This document shows positions 1 to 9,235 of a stretch of 48,075 nt of DNA, one piece after another. The DNA is from CAZTAR01 sp043813895. GTDB lineage: Bacteria > Planctomycetota > Phycisphaerae > UBA1845 > UTPLA1. The notes under the pieces are model-generated. The model was not told the origin of the DNA. It did not search any database and saw nothing but the letters and a program-made list of their open reading frames with translations. Where the stretch lies: NCBI GenBank assembly GCA_043813895.1, contig JBDRKQ010000089.1:1-48075 (forward strand). Reading direction: 5' to 3'. Position 1 is the first letter of the stretch, and every line of letters starts with the position of its first letter. Made by a program: the position numbers and the translations under genes.

Positions 1-768
1 TTCGAGGGGACTCGGCGGACGTGGGGATATGCGTGCAGCCCGCTGGCATACAAGAACATGGTGATCGTGTTCACCGGCGGCAAGGGCGCCAGCATTGTCG
101 CGCTCGATCAGACAACGGGCGGCGTTGTGTGGAAGGCGCACGACTTCGAAAACAGCTTCGCCTCGCCCGTGCTGATCCAGGTGGACGGCCAGACGCAGCT
201 CGTGTGCTTCATGGCGAAGGAAGTCGTCGGCCTCGACCCGGACAACGGCCGCTTGCTGTGGCAACATCCACACGCCAACCAGTGGCGCAACAACATCAGC
301 AATCCCGTCTGGTGCGAGGGCAACCTTCTTTTCATCTCGTCGGAGGGCCACGGCGGCAGTCGTGTCCTGGAGCTTACGCGCAGCGGTGGCGGCACGAAGG
401 TCCGCGAGCTCTGGGCATCGCGAAAAATGCGCATCAGCCACCGCAACGCGATCCGCATTGGCCGCTGCATCTACGCTTCCAGCGGCGACTTCGGGCCAGC
501 CCCGTTTACGGCGGTTGACGTGACGAACGGCCGAATCGCCTGGCAAGCGCGGGGCCTTGCCGAGGCCGGCGCGATTTTCGCGGACGGCAAGTTGATCCTG
601 CTCGACGAGGACGGGCACCTTGCGCTTGCCACTGCCGCCCCTGAATCGTTCACACTGCACGCGAAGATCAAGCTGCTCGGCAGAGAGGCGTGGACCATCC
701 CGACGCTCGTGGGCAGGCGGCTCTACTTGCGGGATCGCAAGATCATCATGGCGTTGGAGTTACCATGA
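1..768 (+). CDS. PQQ-binding-like beta-propeller repeat protein (5' end outside window)
   Basis: The reading frame is open from the first base, so the N-terminus lies outside the window. About 255 residues are visible. They contain repeated beta-blade units in which a short hydrophobic strand leads to 'ALDQTTGGVVWKA', 'GLDPDNGRLLWQ' and 'AVDVTNGRIAWQA'. This D-x-x-x-G-x-x-x-W signature is typical of PQQ/BamB-like eight-bladed propellers. In Planctomycetota such proteins are usually secreted or periplasmic and of unknown substrate. The C-terminus lacks an obvious cofactor site, so a non-enzymatic scaffold or a quinoprotein-like enzyme cannot be told apart. The family call is firm, the function is not. 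Confidence 0.85.
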   Translation, partial: FEGTRRTWGYACSPLAYKNMVIVFTGGKGASIVALDQTTGGVVWKAHDFENSFASPVLIQVDGQTQLVCFMAKEVVGLDPDNGRLLWQHPHANQWRNNISNPVWCEGNLLFISSEGHGGSRVLELTRSGGGTKVRELWASRKMRISHRNAIRIGRCIYASSGDFGPAPFTAVDVTNGRIAWQARGLAEAGAIFADGKLILLDEDGHLALATAAPESFTLHAKIKLLGREAWTIPTLVGRRLYLRDRKIIMALELP

Positions 769-926
769 GACGTCTGACGTGAAGGAGGCGATCTTGTCAG
801 CGGTCGGGGGACGTTCGTTCATCCTCGTCGGCCACAGGGGGCCGGCGCTACGGGTCATGCAGGGTGCTGACGAAACAAAGACGACGCTGCGTCGAGTGGT
901 TGTCTTCGACGCAGCGCCATCTAGTT

Positions 927-987
927 GCGACCGAGTGGGGGCTCGGTCGCAGCGGGGCATAAAGGGTCGGACATGGCGTCCGACCTT
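927..987. repeat. Two adjacent perfect hairpins
   Basis: GCGACCGAG (927-935) pairs with CTCGGTCGC (942-950) across a 6-nt loop. Thirteen bases later GGTCGGAC (965-972) pairs with GTCCGACC (978-985) across a 5-nt loop. No T-run follows, so a classical terminator is unlikely. Similar GTCGGCC/GGCCGAC hairpins recur at 18862-18881, 18904-18925 and 31612-31631, so this belongs with dispersed palindromic repeats. Confidence 0.7.
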
Positions 988-1348
988 GCGGGGGGTCACA
1001 ATAGGGCTCGCCTCGGGCCGCCTTCGAGTCGTCTTTGCACCATGACCGGATGCGGCCGACCGCGAGTGTCTTCTGGGCGTCGGAGTCGCTGCCACCTCGT
1101 GCAGACCCCTCTTACCCGTCGAACTCACTAATTGATATGCGCGTCGATCCGCTGAATCAAACAGCGGTACGCCGGAGCCTGCGAAATGGCTGTGTGAATG
1201 CACCAGGGACGAGGAAGCCCCGACCTTATCGGCGGCGCGATTCTCGTTCCCGGTCGCTTTCCGCCCTTCGCCGCCGAGGTCGGCAAAAGAAAACGTCCCG
1301 GTGAGCGGCGTCGATCGCGCGGATGCAACCCGACCGCCCGAAAACCGG

Positions 1349-1354
1349 TACAAT
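1349..1354 (+). promoter_or_regulatory. -10-like box TACAAT, possibly for a leaderless transcript
   Basis: TACAAT ends 7 bases before the ATG at 1362, so a transcript from it would start almost at the start codon. No Shine-Dalgarno is visible before this ATG, which fits leaderless translation. No good -35 element is seen at 16-18 bp, so the call is tentative. Confidence 0.35.
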
Positions 1355-1361
1355 CCCCCCT

Positions 1362-1838
1362 ATGGAAGACATACTCCTCTGGCTTCAGGATAATCGGACG
1401 CTCCTCATTTGCGTCGTGGTCGTCATCGCCGTCCTCGAGATCTTCCTGCGGCTGTACCGGGGGACCCTGCGACTCGTCCGCCGCCGTCGCGCCCCGCAAC
1501 TCAATCCGAAGCTCCAGAAATACGCCGGCAGAAGCGACGCAGAGATCGAGGCCGATCGCCTCGCCGCCGAGAAGATCATCTCCACGAGTTCCACCGCCAC
1601 CGTCGCGGGCTACGAGATCGTCCGGCAGATAGAGGCCGTCTTCGTGGAGGGGCTCCGCTCTCCCGGCGAGGCGACATCCGCCCTCAAGGCCTCGGCCGGC
1701 AAGCTCGGCGCGAACGCCGTGATCAACCTGTCCCAAGAGCGGACCGCGGCGGGGCGTTGCACGGCCCAGGGCGACGCCGTCGTCGTGAGGCCACTCAGGC
1801 GAGCGCCCGCCGGTCGCAAGAGAAATTCCGGCGATTGA
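1362..1838 (+). CDS. Membrane-anchored YbjQ-like (DUF74/UPF0145) protein
   Basis: 158 residues. A single hydrophobic segment at about 13-29 (LLICVVVVIAVLEIFL) is followed by a very basic stretch (residues 34-43), implying a cytoplasmic soluble domain. From about residue 70 the sequence follows the YbjQ heavy-metal-binding-domain pattern: a beta strand with GYEIV, an EAVFVEGL strand, a helix ending in LGANAVINL, and a final GDAVVVRPL strand. YbjQ proteins form pentameric rings; their function is not established. The ATG at 1362 is preferred because it sits just after a -10-like box and begins the hydrophobic region; an upstream start at 1323 would add a proline-rich tail with no support. Confidence 0.75.
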   Translation: MEDILLWLQDNRTLLICVVVVIAVLEIFLRLYRGTLRLVRRRRAPQLNPKLQKYAGRSDAEIEADRLAAEKIISTSSTATVAGYEIVRQIEAVFVEGLRSPGEATSALKASAGKLGANAVINLSQERTAAGRCTAQGDAVVVRPLRRAPAGRKRNSGD

Positions 1839-1873
1839 CCCCGGGCGCGGCGGGCCGTCCGCGCGGCGTGGCC

Positions 1874-1898
1874 CACCGGCGAGGCGCCGGCGCCACAG
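1874..1898. repeat. Dispersed palindrome, CCGGCG-AGG-CGCCGG core
   Basis: CCGGCG (1876-1881) and CGCCGG (1885-1890) flank a 3-nt loop, followed by CGCCACAG. The 25 bases at 1874-1898 match 31692-31716 with one mismatch (loop AGG versus AGA). It is a member of the window-wide palindrome family. Confidence 0.65.
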
Positions 1899-1988
1899 TC
1901 ATCATTCGCTGCCCCGGCCGAGAATTACCGAAAAGCCTGATGACGATGTGGATCAATGGCCGTCATCGTGCAATCGTCGGTTTACTGC

Positions 1989-3149
1989 TCAACAATCAGC
2001 CCGTTCAACCGCCCGCAGGTAATACTCTCTCAGGAAGCCTGCGATGCGCCGGTCGTCGAAGTGCCCAGCGACGCGGTCTCGGCCCGCCTCACCCATACGC
2101 CTGCGTTCGGCGGAGTCCTTCGCCAACAGCAAGATCTTCGCCGCCATGGCTTCCGTATCTCCGAATGGCGTAAGATACCCCGTGACTCCATCTATGACCA
2201 GCTCTTGGGTTCCTAACACATCCGTCGCCACCACAGGCTTGGCCAGTGCCATCGCCTCCATCAGAGACCGAGGGATCCCCTCCTTCTCCGAACACAGCAC
2301 GACGATATCGCTGCATCTGATCAGCCCAAGGCAACGATCACTGAAGCCAACCATATTGATGCAATCAGTCAGGTCGAAACGGCTGATCTGCTTGCGCAAC
2401 TCGCTTGTCTGCGGACCGGCGCCAGCGATGACGCACGACAGCCTCTCGCCCCTGTCTTTCAGCAGTTTTATGACACGTATGAATGAATCGACTCGCTTGA
2501 CAGGTTCGAGCCTGCTCGTCAGGAGAATCCTCGTCCCCCCATCGGGGTAGTCGTCCGCCGCCTCTCTCGCCTGATCTTCGGCCGCCGCCCGTACACTGCC
2601 GCTGTCGACGCCGTTACCCTCGAAGCTCACGCATCGCGCTGAACGCATCAGACCCACGCATTCACGAAGGTCGCGCCGGTTCTGGCTGAACACCTGATGA
2701 CGAAACAAGCACGCAATGCGCTCGAGCAGATGGTATTTGTTGTAGTCGCGTTTTACTTGCCCATCAAAAAAAGGCAGGCCATGGTATGTGTGTGCTACCA
2801 CGCGCGTGCCGGCCAGCCACCCGGCAACGGCCGCCAAGGCTCCCGCCTTTGCCGTGTGACTATGTACGATGTCGCACTTCAGGCGCTTCAACACGCCTCG
2901 CAATTGCCACATACTCTTCAGATCCGCCAACGGTTCCACCGTCCGTGACATAGGCACACTGATATGCGGCACAGGCGCCCTCCGCGACTCGTCCGGAGGC
3001 GGTGCTGAGGAAATCACCGTTATATCGAGATCGTCGAACTCATCCAATATGCGGAGCTTCGAGTTTAGGATCGTTACGACCGAGCAGTATGCCGTCACCA
3101 CGTGCGCGACACGAATCGGGCTACGCCGTCCTGTCATCGTCGCCCTCAT
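1989..3149 (-). CDS. Glycosyltransferase family 4 (GT-B fold)
   Basis: 386 residues. The N-terminal Rossmann half carries VAHVVTAYCSVV and DIVHSHTAKAGALAAVAGW, typical of the glycogen-synthase-like N-domain. The C-terminal half has RILLTSRLEPVKRVDSFI, IAGAGPQ, VGFSD and the GT4 E-x7-E signature in EKEGIPRSLMEAMALAKPVV, which binds the nucleotide-sugar donor. It is predicted to act at the cytoplasmic membrane face, adding a sugar to a lipid-linked repeat unit. It lies at the 3' end of the minus-strand polysaccharide cluster. Starts at 3149 (GAGAGG upstream) and 3137 (GAGGG upstream) are both possible. Donor and linkage cannot be read from sequence. Confidence 0.9.
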   Translation of the reverse strand: MRATMTGRRSPIRVAHVVTAYCSVVTILNSKLRILDEFDDLDITVISSAPPPDESRRAPVPHISVPMSRTVEPLADLKSMWQLRGVLKRLKCDIVHSHTAKAGALAAVAGWLAGTRVVAHTYHGLPFFDGQVKRDYNKYHLLERIACLFRHQVFSQNRRDLRECVGLMRSARCVSFEGNGVDSGSVRAAAEDQAREAADDYPDGGTRILLTSRLEPVKRVDSFIRVIKLLKDRGERLSCVIAGAGPQTSELRKQISRFDLTDCINMVGFSDRCLGLIRCSDIVVLCSEKEGIPRSLMEAMALAKPVVATDVLGTQELVIDGVTGYLTPFGDTEAMAAKILLLAKDSAERRRMGEAGRDRVAGHFDDRRIAGFLREYYLRAVERADC

Positions 3150-3250
3150 CCTAACCTCTCATCTTGTCAGCAAACTTCGTCGAAGACATCGATATGGCGA
3201 TTCCATCAGGCACACTAATAATGTAACCGTTCATGGGGGTCCAACTGACC

Positions 3251-3306
3251 TGTGGCACAAGCGTTTCGCCGGTGTTCGCCCCGCCGCCTTTGGCGGCAGT
3301 GCCACA
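3251..3306. repeat. Dispersed palindromic repeat between glycosyltransferase genes
   Basis: TGTGGCAC (3251-3258) pairs with GTGCCACA (3299-3306). Between them GCCGCC (3283-3288) pairs with GGCGGC (3292-3297) around TTT. The outer arms match the arms of the repeats at 12769, 26001, 31638 and 34793. Confidence 0.7.
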
Positions 3307-3354
3307 CAGCCAATCCGCCTTTTTCGAACATGTTCTGCAAAACCCCGAGAGCGG

Positions 3355-4584
3355 TTACCTATCCCTCTTCCTGCACAGCTCCGCCTCGGTCCGCCGGCGC
3401 AACTCCTGATAGAACCGGCGGCGCCTGGGACCGAGCACCTCATCGGTGTAAGTCTTGGCGACACGAATGTTCCGTTCCACCGCCTCGGCCATGCCCTTTG
3501 GATCTCTCAGCACGCGAAGGATGGTTTCGGCCAAGGCCTCCGGATCGCCGGGAGGCATGAGGTGAGGCGGATCGAGTAGCTCCGGGTGGCCGTTGACGTC
3601 GCTGGCGACGCAGGGGCATCCCCTTCCCATGGCCTCAATGACCACACGCGGCAGGCCCTCGGCGGCGGTCGCGTTCAGGAAGAGATCGAAGGTGTCCATC
3701 GCATCGAAGATCGGCTTTCCGCCGGGTAGGCGGCCCCGAAACACCACCCTGTCTACCAGCCCCAGCCGCTTCGCCAGGGCCTTCATGGCCTCAAGCCGCT
3801 GGCCATCGCTGATCATCTCCAACATCACGTTAGCACCTTGGGACACACACCGCGCCAGTGCCTGGATGTGAACATGCTGGAGTTTGTGGGCTTGCGAAAA
3901 AGACCCGATGAACCCCAAACGCACAGGAGGCCCGTCACCGGCGAGCCTGGCGGGAATGGCCGCGATGGCTGCTATCCGATCACTCACGTCGGAGCAGATG
4001 CTCGCCGCGTCCAGCGCGACCGAAGAATAGTGTGTCGTGTAGGCCTCTTCGTCGGGTGGATACCGCTCCTGAAGCGCGAACTCAGTCACGTAGGATGCCG
4101 CCGTCGCCCGGCGACATTGTGCCGTCAGGTTACGTGTGAAGATCCGGCGGAAAAGAGGTCTTGCAAGGCTCTTGACACCTCCCGGCGCGAAGGTGTCCCA
4201 GGGATCAACGACGACCTCGACCCCGAACGGTCGCCCGGGGTCCAGTTGCTTCCACACCTCCGTGCCAATGGTGCCAGGCACGCGCAGGAGGCAGGCATCA
4301 TCCGGTCGCAATGCCTCGCGAATTGAACGGCGAATACGCCCGCGTTGCCTGAGGAACTGGTACGGGCCGAGATAGTACGGAAAGTCAGCCAACTTCACCC
4401 CGGGGCCTGTGGCCACCTGGCACGAATCAGGCAACCGGTCGGGCTTCATCGCACGTGCGATGATCAGCACCGAATCGAAAACATCGAGGTAGCGTCGCCA
4501 GAACCTCTCATACGTCTGGACCGGCGAGTGGGCTTCGCCATTTGCCAAACGGAAAGGAGCGTCCAGAGCAACCACGACGCGCAT
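3355..4584 (-). CDS. Glycosyltransferase family 4 (GT-B fold)
   Basis: 409 residues. The start at 4584 is set by a strong Shine-Dalgarno (GGGAGG) 5 bases upstream; the longer frame to 4605 would bury that site. Motifs include VRLGFIGSFSQAHKLQ (start of the donor-binding domain), VVFRGRLPGGKPIFDAM, and ATAAEGLPRVVIEAMGRGCP, in which E-x7-E is conserved. The N-domain segment DFPYYLGPYQFLRQRG resembles enzymes acting on lipid-linked glycans. It belongs to the polysaccharide cluster, with a 205-bp palindrome-containing spacer before the next gene. Donor and acceptor are unknown. Confidence 0.9.
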   Translation of the reverse strand: MRVVVALDAPFRLANGEAHSPVQTYERFWRRYLDVFDSVLIIARAMKPDRLPDSCQVATGPGVKLADFPYYLGPYQFLRQRGRIRRSIREALRPDDACLLRVPGTIGTEVWKQLDPGRPFGVEVVVDPWDTFAPGGVKSLARPLFRRIFTRNLTAQCRRATAASYVTEFALQERYPPDEEAYTTHYSSVALDAASICSDVSDRIAAIAAIPARLAGDGPPVRLGFIGSFSQAHKLQHVHIQALARCVSQGANVMLEMISDGQRLEAMKALAKRLGLVDRVVFRGRLPGGKPIFDAMDTFDLFLNATAAEGLPRVVIEAMGRGCPCVASDVNGHPELLDPPHLMPPGDPEALAETILRVLRDPKGMAEAVERNIRVAKTYTDEVLGPRRRRFYQELRRRTEAELCRKRDR

Positions 4585-4829
4585 GTTACACCTCCCAATA
4601 CCCATCGCCGGCCGTGTGAACCGAACACTTGAAGACCGCGCCTCTCTCCGGATGGAGGGTCCTTGTCCGTCCTAATGATCACACCGCCGACGCAGAGGTT
4701 CGCACCTCGCACTCCAGCCGTGCCAGGCTCGCCTGGGCAGCCCGCTCGGCTCGCGATAATCCCCGGGCCCGAAACTCGATGATCTTCCTAGCTGATGGAG
4801 AAACCGCTCTTTGAGCCTGTGGCCCCGCT

Positions 4830-6254
4830 TCAATCGCTGCTCATGATCTTTGGCCGCTGTTCTTTCGGCAATCCGATCACCAGTCTGGTCTTGCCCCGGG
4901 CGCTCTTCTCGATCTCCTCCACTTTCCGCACCTCTATACGGGCTACGGAGCCGAGGCGCGCCCTCAGCTCTGCCAGGAGGGTATCTGCCTCTTCGTCCGA
5001 CAGGTCTGCTCCGTCCGGTACATACCTAACCAGGTATTCGTCGAGGTGGGTCTGCCGGATCTGCGTCTCTTTCATCCTTCCGTGGAGCTTGTAGAGGGCC
5101 GTGCTCACGCCTGCACTGCCGACTTCGCCCCTCTCGCTCGAATAGAGCACGTCGTCCTCTCTGCCCAGAATCCTGCGAATCAAAGGCATCTGTCGGCCAC
5201 AAGGGCACTGCTCCGGTGAAGCCACGCCCCGGTCACCAATGCGGTATCGGATCAGTGGCAGACTTCGCTGAAAGAAGCTGGTGACAACCACCTCGCCAGG
5301 CTCGTCAGGCTCACACGAGCGACCGTCGTCCCTTAGAAACTCGACCAGCCCGGATTCAGGATTGATGTGCTTACCACCCGCCTGGCATTGGGTGATGAAG
5401 GGGGCCCCTTCGGAGCTGGAGTAGTAGTCGTACACCCGGCAGGCAAAAGCTCGTTCAATCTCCTCCCGCTGGAAGTCCTCCAAGGTCTCGGCCGTGGCAA
5501 TAATCGCCCACGGGCGCAGGACTCTGTCGGTGACATTGGCGTTGATCCACTTGGCCAGGGCAAACAGAGCGGAAGGATATCCATCCACATAAGCCGGCTG
5601 GAGGACGCACATCTCGTCGTAGTATCGCGGCAGCGTCTCGGGGGTCATGTGATAGCTGGAAAACAGCCACTGTTTTTCCGCGGAGTTGTACCGACCGAAA
5701 GGAGGGCCGGACTTGCGCCTCCCCAACAACGTGCGCCCGCTGAAACGAACCGAGACTTCCTTGCCGGTGAACCCGGCCCAGTAGTACTGCCGTGCCCGAA
5801 GAGCGAACGTCATCCGGTAGGAGTCCCAATCGTACGGCCACACCATCGGCGCGCCAGACGTACCGCTGGTGTGGCCTTCAGCATAGCCGTACTTCAACCG
5901 ACTGTGGTTCAAGAAGTCCGGCAACCGGCTCCGCATGACGTTTTTGTCGACGGTCGGAAAACTGGGCAGATCGGAAAGTTCCAGACGGTGGACTTTGCCC
6001 TCGAACGATCGTAAAGAAGCGCGGTAGTAGGGGACGTTCTGAATGGCTTCATGCACGAGCCCCCTCAGCCGTTCGGTTTGCAGCCGGCAAAACTCCTCGC
6101 CGCTTAACCACTGGCTACTCATCAGTGCCGAGAAGTATCGCCGGAAGGCCTTGTTGTAGCGCCTGCGGGCCCAGAGCCGGCCTTGAATGCTCACCATCCA
6201 GTTCTGGGAGCGGACAGGTGCCCAGTCGTAGATTCTCTCCAGCATCTTGGCCAC
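4830..6254 (-). CDS. CapK/PaaK-like adenylate-forming enzyme
   Basis: About 474 residues from a GTG start. The ATP-binding motif of the acyl-adenylate superfamily is present as GHTSGTSGAP, followed by aromatic-rich segments, DGYPSALFALAKWI, YYSSSEGAPFITQC and PLIRYRIGDRG, an order typical of phenylacetate-CoA ligase-like CapK proteins found in capsule clusters. A Cys pair (CPCG) follows RYRIGDRG, as in PaaK relatives. Its likely role is activation of a carboxylate for polymer decoration or a related step. The start is uncertain: GTG at 6254 has GAGG 8 bases upstream; ATG at 6245 and TTG at 6323 lack good sites. True substrates of capsule-linked members are largely unknown. Confidence 0.8.
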   Translation of the reverse strand: MAKMLERIYDWAPVRSQNWMVSIQGRLWARRRYNKAFRRYFSALMSSQWLSGEEFCRLQTERLRGLVHEAIQNVPYYRASLRSFEGKVHRLELSDLPSFPTVDKNVMRSRLPDFLNHSRLKYGYAEGHTSGTSGAPMVWPYDWDSYRMTFALRARQYYWAGFTGKEVSVRFSGRTLLGRRKSGPPFGRYNSAEKQWLFSSYHMTPETLPRYYDEMCVLQPAYVDGYPSALFALAKWINANVTDRVLRPWAIIATAETLEDFQREEIERAFACRVYDYYSSSEGAPFITQCQAGGKHINPESGLVEFLRDDGRSCEPDEPGEVVVTSFFQRSLPLIRYRIGDRGVASPEQCPCGRQMPLIRRILGREDDVLYSSERGEVGSAGVSTALYKLHGRMKETQIRQTHLDEYLVRYVPDGADLSDEEADTLLAELRARLGSVARIEVRKVEEIEKSARGKTRLVIGLPKEQRPKIMSSD

Positions 6255-6632
6255 TATTCTCGCCTCGTGCTTGCTCCCGCTGGTCACACACGAGACCGCG
6301 TGTGTTCGCTCGGCGGCTGCCAAGGTACGCCCCGATCCGTCCGAGCCGGGGTTTCCCGATTATCGAACCTCAAGCCGCTATCGTACCCGAACAACCTACT
6401 CGATCCAGCCGGGCATCGCGGATTCCGCCGTGAAACCGCCTGTTTGGCCGCGCCTTGAGGCCAATCCTGCTCCATCCGTCTCGCGGACGGAGTTGCTGAC
6501 GGGGTCAACAAACACACGGTCGCAATTCCTCCCCGGCAGACAGCAGAACCGGCTGAGATTGTCCACGACGTAACGCAGCTAAGCTGCGCGCGAACGAAAT
6601 GTCCATCCGTCATTGTGTCTGAGATATCGTAC
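6255..6632. other. Intergenic stretch in the polysaccharide cluster, no gene seen
   Basis: 378 bases between the CapK-like gene and the sulfotransferase gene. TTGGCC and GGCCAA form a short imperfect hairpin near 6444-6464. No frame has a credible start site or recognisable product. It may hold a promoter for the CapK-like gene, but no convincing -35/-10 pair was found. Confidence 0.4.
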
Positions 6633-7514
6633 TCAAGCCCTGCACGCGCGATCCAGCCGTTCCTGCATCCCCCGGCACAAGTCGTGGATACGCTCGCTCA
6701 TCGGTGGTGGCTCGTGCTTTCTGATCGAGGAGGAGAATACCTTCTCAACAATGCTCGGGTGGAAGGCGACATCCAGAAACCCAGAAAGGCGAGCGAACTC
6801 CTTCTGGGGGTCTGTGACCATGGCCTCGTAGTCCGCAAGTATCGTGTGCGGATTGGCTTCCAACTTTTGCTCGAAGAAAGTCCGGTTCCGCATGTACCAG
6901 AAGAGGCCGCACGCCCCGTGCACAGATAGACCCTCCGAGCAGGCCTCTCGAATCTCCGCCAGACACTCATCTGTCACATTCTCGCGATTCCACTGTGAGA
7001 CACCCCAGTCACCGCCTCCCTCCAGCAGGTCCTCGATCCACGTCCGCGTCTGATCGCCCCAATAATAAACCGCCGAGTTTGCCACGTCCTGGTAGCGACG
7101 GTAAACCCATATGGCCTTGGCGTTGGGCCGCCCGCTGAGCAATTCCAGCGCGCGGTGGGAATCGCAGATCGGTTTGAAGACAACACACTTGGCCGTGCTT
7201 TCAGCGATCAGCTTGTCCTGAATATCCCGGCCGAGAATCCTGGCATGCTTGAACGCCCGTGGGTCGACTTCCTCAAACGTGTCCACATCCAACAAGCGAT
7301 TGAGGACGCGCAGCGTCATGTTCGTGCCAGAGCGCTGGCAGCCGAAGATAAAGGCGGGGGTCTTCTGCTGCGACACGCCGATGCTGCGGCGGTGGCGCGA
7401 CTTCCTCTGGGCTAGGCGGTGGGCGGTCCACACCCGATCGTATCGCCTTCGCAGCCGCGCCCAGAACGAGGCCTTCTTTCTCGGTCCTCTCCTGATCGTC
7501 TCCGGTCTGGCCAT
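6633..7514 (-). CDS. Sulfotransferase (PAPS-dependent, Sulfotransfer family)
   Basis: 293 residues. FIFGCQRSGTNM (about 55-66) is the 5'-phosphosulfate-binding loop of PAPS sulfotransferases, and AIWVYRRYQDVANSAVYYW supplies the 3'-phosphate-binding strand and helix (the R-x(n)-D-x-x-x-S pattern). The N-terminal 45 residues are strongly basic and could contact membrane or an acidic glycan. The start has GAGGAG 7 bases upstream. Located among glycosyltransferases, it probably sulfates a sugar of the surface polymer; sulfation of a cytoplasmic lipid-linked intermediate or of another small molecule is also possible. Confidence 0.85.
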   Translation of the reverse strand: MARPETIRRGPRKKASFWARLRRRYDRVWTAHRLAQRKSRHRRSIGVSQQKTPAFIFGCQRSGTNMTLRVLNRLLDVDTFEEVDPRAFKHARILGRDIQDKLIAESTAKCVVFKPICDSHRALELLSGRPNAKAIWVYRRYQDVANSAVYYWGDQTRTWIEDLLEGGGDWGVSQWNRENVTDECLAEIREACSEGLSVHGACGLFWYMRNRTFFEQKLEANPHTILADYEAMVTDPQKEFARLSGFLDVAFHPSIVEKVFSSSIRKHEPPPMSERIHDLCRGMQERLDRACRA

Positions 7515-7613
7515 CTAAAGTCTCCTCTGCAATACTCCACACAATTGAGTCAGGCCAACGGGCAAGCTTCGCGAGTACGCCGTGGGTCACGAGGTTCCTG
7601 CTGAACGACGCAT

Positions 7614-8858
7614 TCAGGCTCCCGCAGTCGGGCGGCTCTCGGAGTCGTGGCAGCTGCTGCGTGCCCTCGTGAAAGCCACCGCTTCACAAAAAGCGTCGGC
7701 GACCTGTGCAACCTGTCGATTCAGACTGAAGAGGTTCTCAACCCGCCTCCGACCGGCCTCGCCCATCGATCTTCGCAGGTCCTCAGATTCGCACACCTGG
7801 GTCATCGCCGCCGCCAACCCCTCCGTGGTCGGTTCGCACACCAGACCGCTGACCCCGTCCTCAATCACCTCCGGGACACCTCCCATTGTCGAACCGATGC
7901 ATGGCTTGCTCTGAGCCATCGCCTCCGCCAGCACCATGCCGAAGCTCTCGGAGTGGTTAACCGAGGGCAGGATGCATACATCGCTCGCCCTGATCACACA
8001 GGGTACGTCCTTGCGCCATCCGAGAAAATGGACGCGATCCTGCAAACCCAGCTCCACTACCAGGAGCTGAAGCTCCTCCAGGTAAGATGCATCTCCGTCC
8101 ACCCCTACGTCGCCACATATCCATAATCGCGCGTTGAGGGCCGCAGGCAGCCGACCCAGCGCCTCGATTCCGAGATGCTGCGCCTTCTTGTGGCGCATCA
8201 GCACTCCGATATGGACGAAAACAACACTGCCCGGCGGCGTCTTTGGCAACGGCTCAGGCTTCTGCTGAGCCTCTCGTCTAATCGCTTCTGCATCCACTGC
8301 GTTGTATACAACCTGCACTTTCTTCGGATCGGTACCCGCTTGCACCAGGAACTGGGCCATAATCTTCGACACCGCGAGGATACGAACAAAACGGCGAGAG
8401 AAGAGACGCGCCGTCCGGCGCCCGATGTGTTCCGCCGAGCGAGCACCATGTAGATGGTACACAAGCCCGACTCCCTGACGGCCAATCAATCGACCGAAAA
8501 CACGGGCTGTCTGCATCTGATTAAAGTAAGCCACGTCGGGACGCTCGCGAGTCACCCACCGCCGGAAACGCCACATGGTGAGGAGCAACCAAGGAGCGGA
8601 CCTGATCAAGTGGAAGATACGCAGCGGCGAACCCCGTCCTCCAATATATCGACGCTTCGGCGCGCGACCAAGCGAAACGACTTCCAGCCCGCCATTCTGC
8701 ATCGTCGCTGCGAAGTCGGGGTTATTAAACGGATCGATCACGACGATCCGAAATCTGTCGCCCAACTGCGACAGAATCGATGCCGTCACACGCTGGATTC
8801 CCCCGAGCGACCTGCCCACCATCTGGAAAACGACAACAAGCGGACGGTCCTGACTCAT
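7614..8858 (-). CDS. Glycosyltransferase family 4 (GT-B fold)
   Basis: 414 residues from ATG 8858, which has GAAGGG about 8 bases upstream; the longer frame to 8960 is not needed. The N-domain shows VVVFQMVGRSLGGIQRVTAS, the GG-hinge loop typical of GT4 enzymes. The C-domain shows VVFVHIGVLMRHKKAQHLGI, RLWICGDVG, VHFLGWRKDV and SVNHSESFGMVLAEAMAQSK, with the E-x7-E donor motif. It lies 99 bp upstream of the sulfotransferase on the same strand, so the two are likely co-transcribed. The specific sugar is unknown. Confidence 0.9.
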   Translation of the reverse strand: MSQDRPLVVVFQMVGRSLGGIQRVTASILSQLGDRFRIVVIDPFNNPDFAATMQNGGLEVVSLGRAPKRRYIGGRGSPLRIFHLIRSAPWLLLTMWRFRRWVTRERPDVAYFNQMQTARVFGRLIGRQGVGLVYHLHGARSAEHIGRRTARLFSRRFVRILAVSKIMAQFLVQAGTDPKKVQVVYNAVDAEAIRREAQQKPEPLPKTPPGSVVFVHIGVLMRHKKAQHLGIEALGRLPAALNARLWICGDVGVDGDASYLEELQLLVVELGLQDRVHFLGWRKDVPCVIRASDVCILPSVNHSESFGMVLAEAMAQSKPCIGSTMGGVPEVIEDGVSGLVCEPTTEGLAAAMTQVCESEDLRRSMGEAGRRRVENLFSLNRQVAQVADAFCEAVAFTRARSSCHDSESRPTAGA

Positions 8859-9235
8859 AGGATGCCCTTCTTTCAGTATCCCCTCGCTGAGCACGCCTGT
8901 TCCGTGCCCGACGACTTGGAATAGCGGCCTAACCACGAAAGACGAAGGTCTATCCTTCATAGATCAATGGAGTGCCACTGCCGAGCCACCTGATTCTCTC
9001 CCAATAGTCATGGATCGCGTTACTTCGTTCCGCACACCCGAAGAGCTGTCCCATTGCGAATGCGTTCACGTTGCCCGCGGTTTGCAGACCCGCTGGCTGC
9101 AACTGGCGACGAGCCCCCTGCAAGCTGCAACTGGTGCCGTTTCCAGTGCAATGGGCTTCGTGTTCAGACCCAGCTCTGGTGGGCGGGGACGCCCGCCGCC
9201 ACTGAAAGCGCGAAACCGGTGGAGCGGAAACGGCA
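8859..9235. other. Intergenic stretch, no gene seen
   Basis: 377 bases between a GT4 gene and the flippase gene. Near-repeats of GCTGCAACTGG occur around 9095 and 9127, but they do not pair into a clean palindrome. Overlapping short frames on both strands have no ribosome binding site or recognisable product. Confidence 0.4.

Larger units (their letters stand above)
769..1361. other. Non-coding interval with two tandem hairpins
   Basis: No open frame here has a ribosome binding site or recognisable protein. The minus-strand frames covering it look like GC-rich shadows. The visible structure is a pair of strong hairpins at 927-987 (separate entry). The rest holds nothing I can name. Confidence 0.6.

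Noticed and set aside
760..1353. Minus-strand frame over the 769-1361 interval
   Set aside because: It runs through two hairpins, overlaps the YbjQ-like gene region and has no ribosome binding site or known family.
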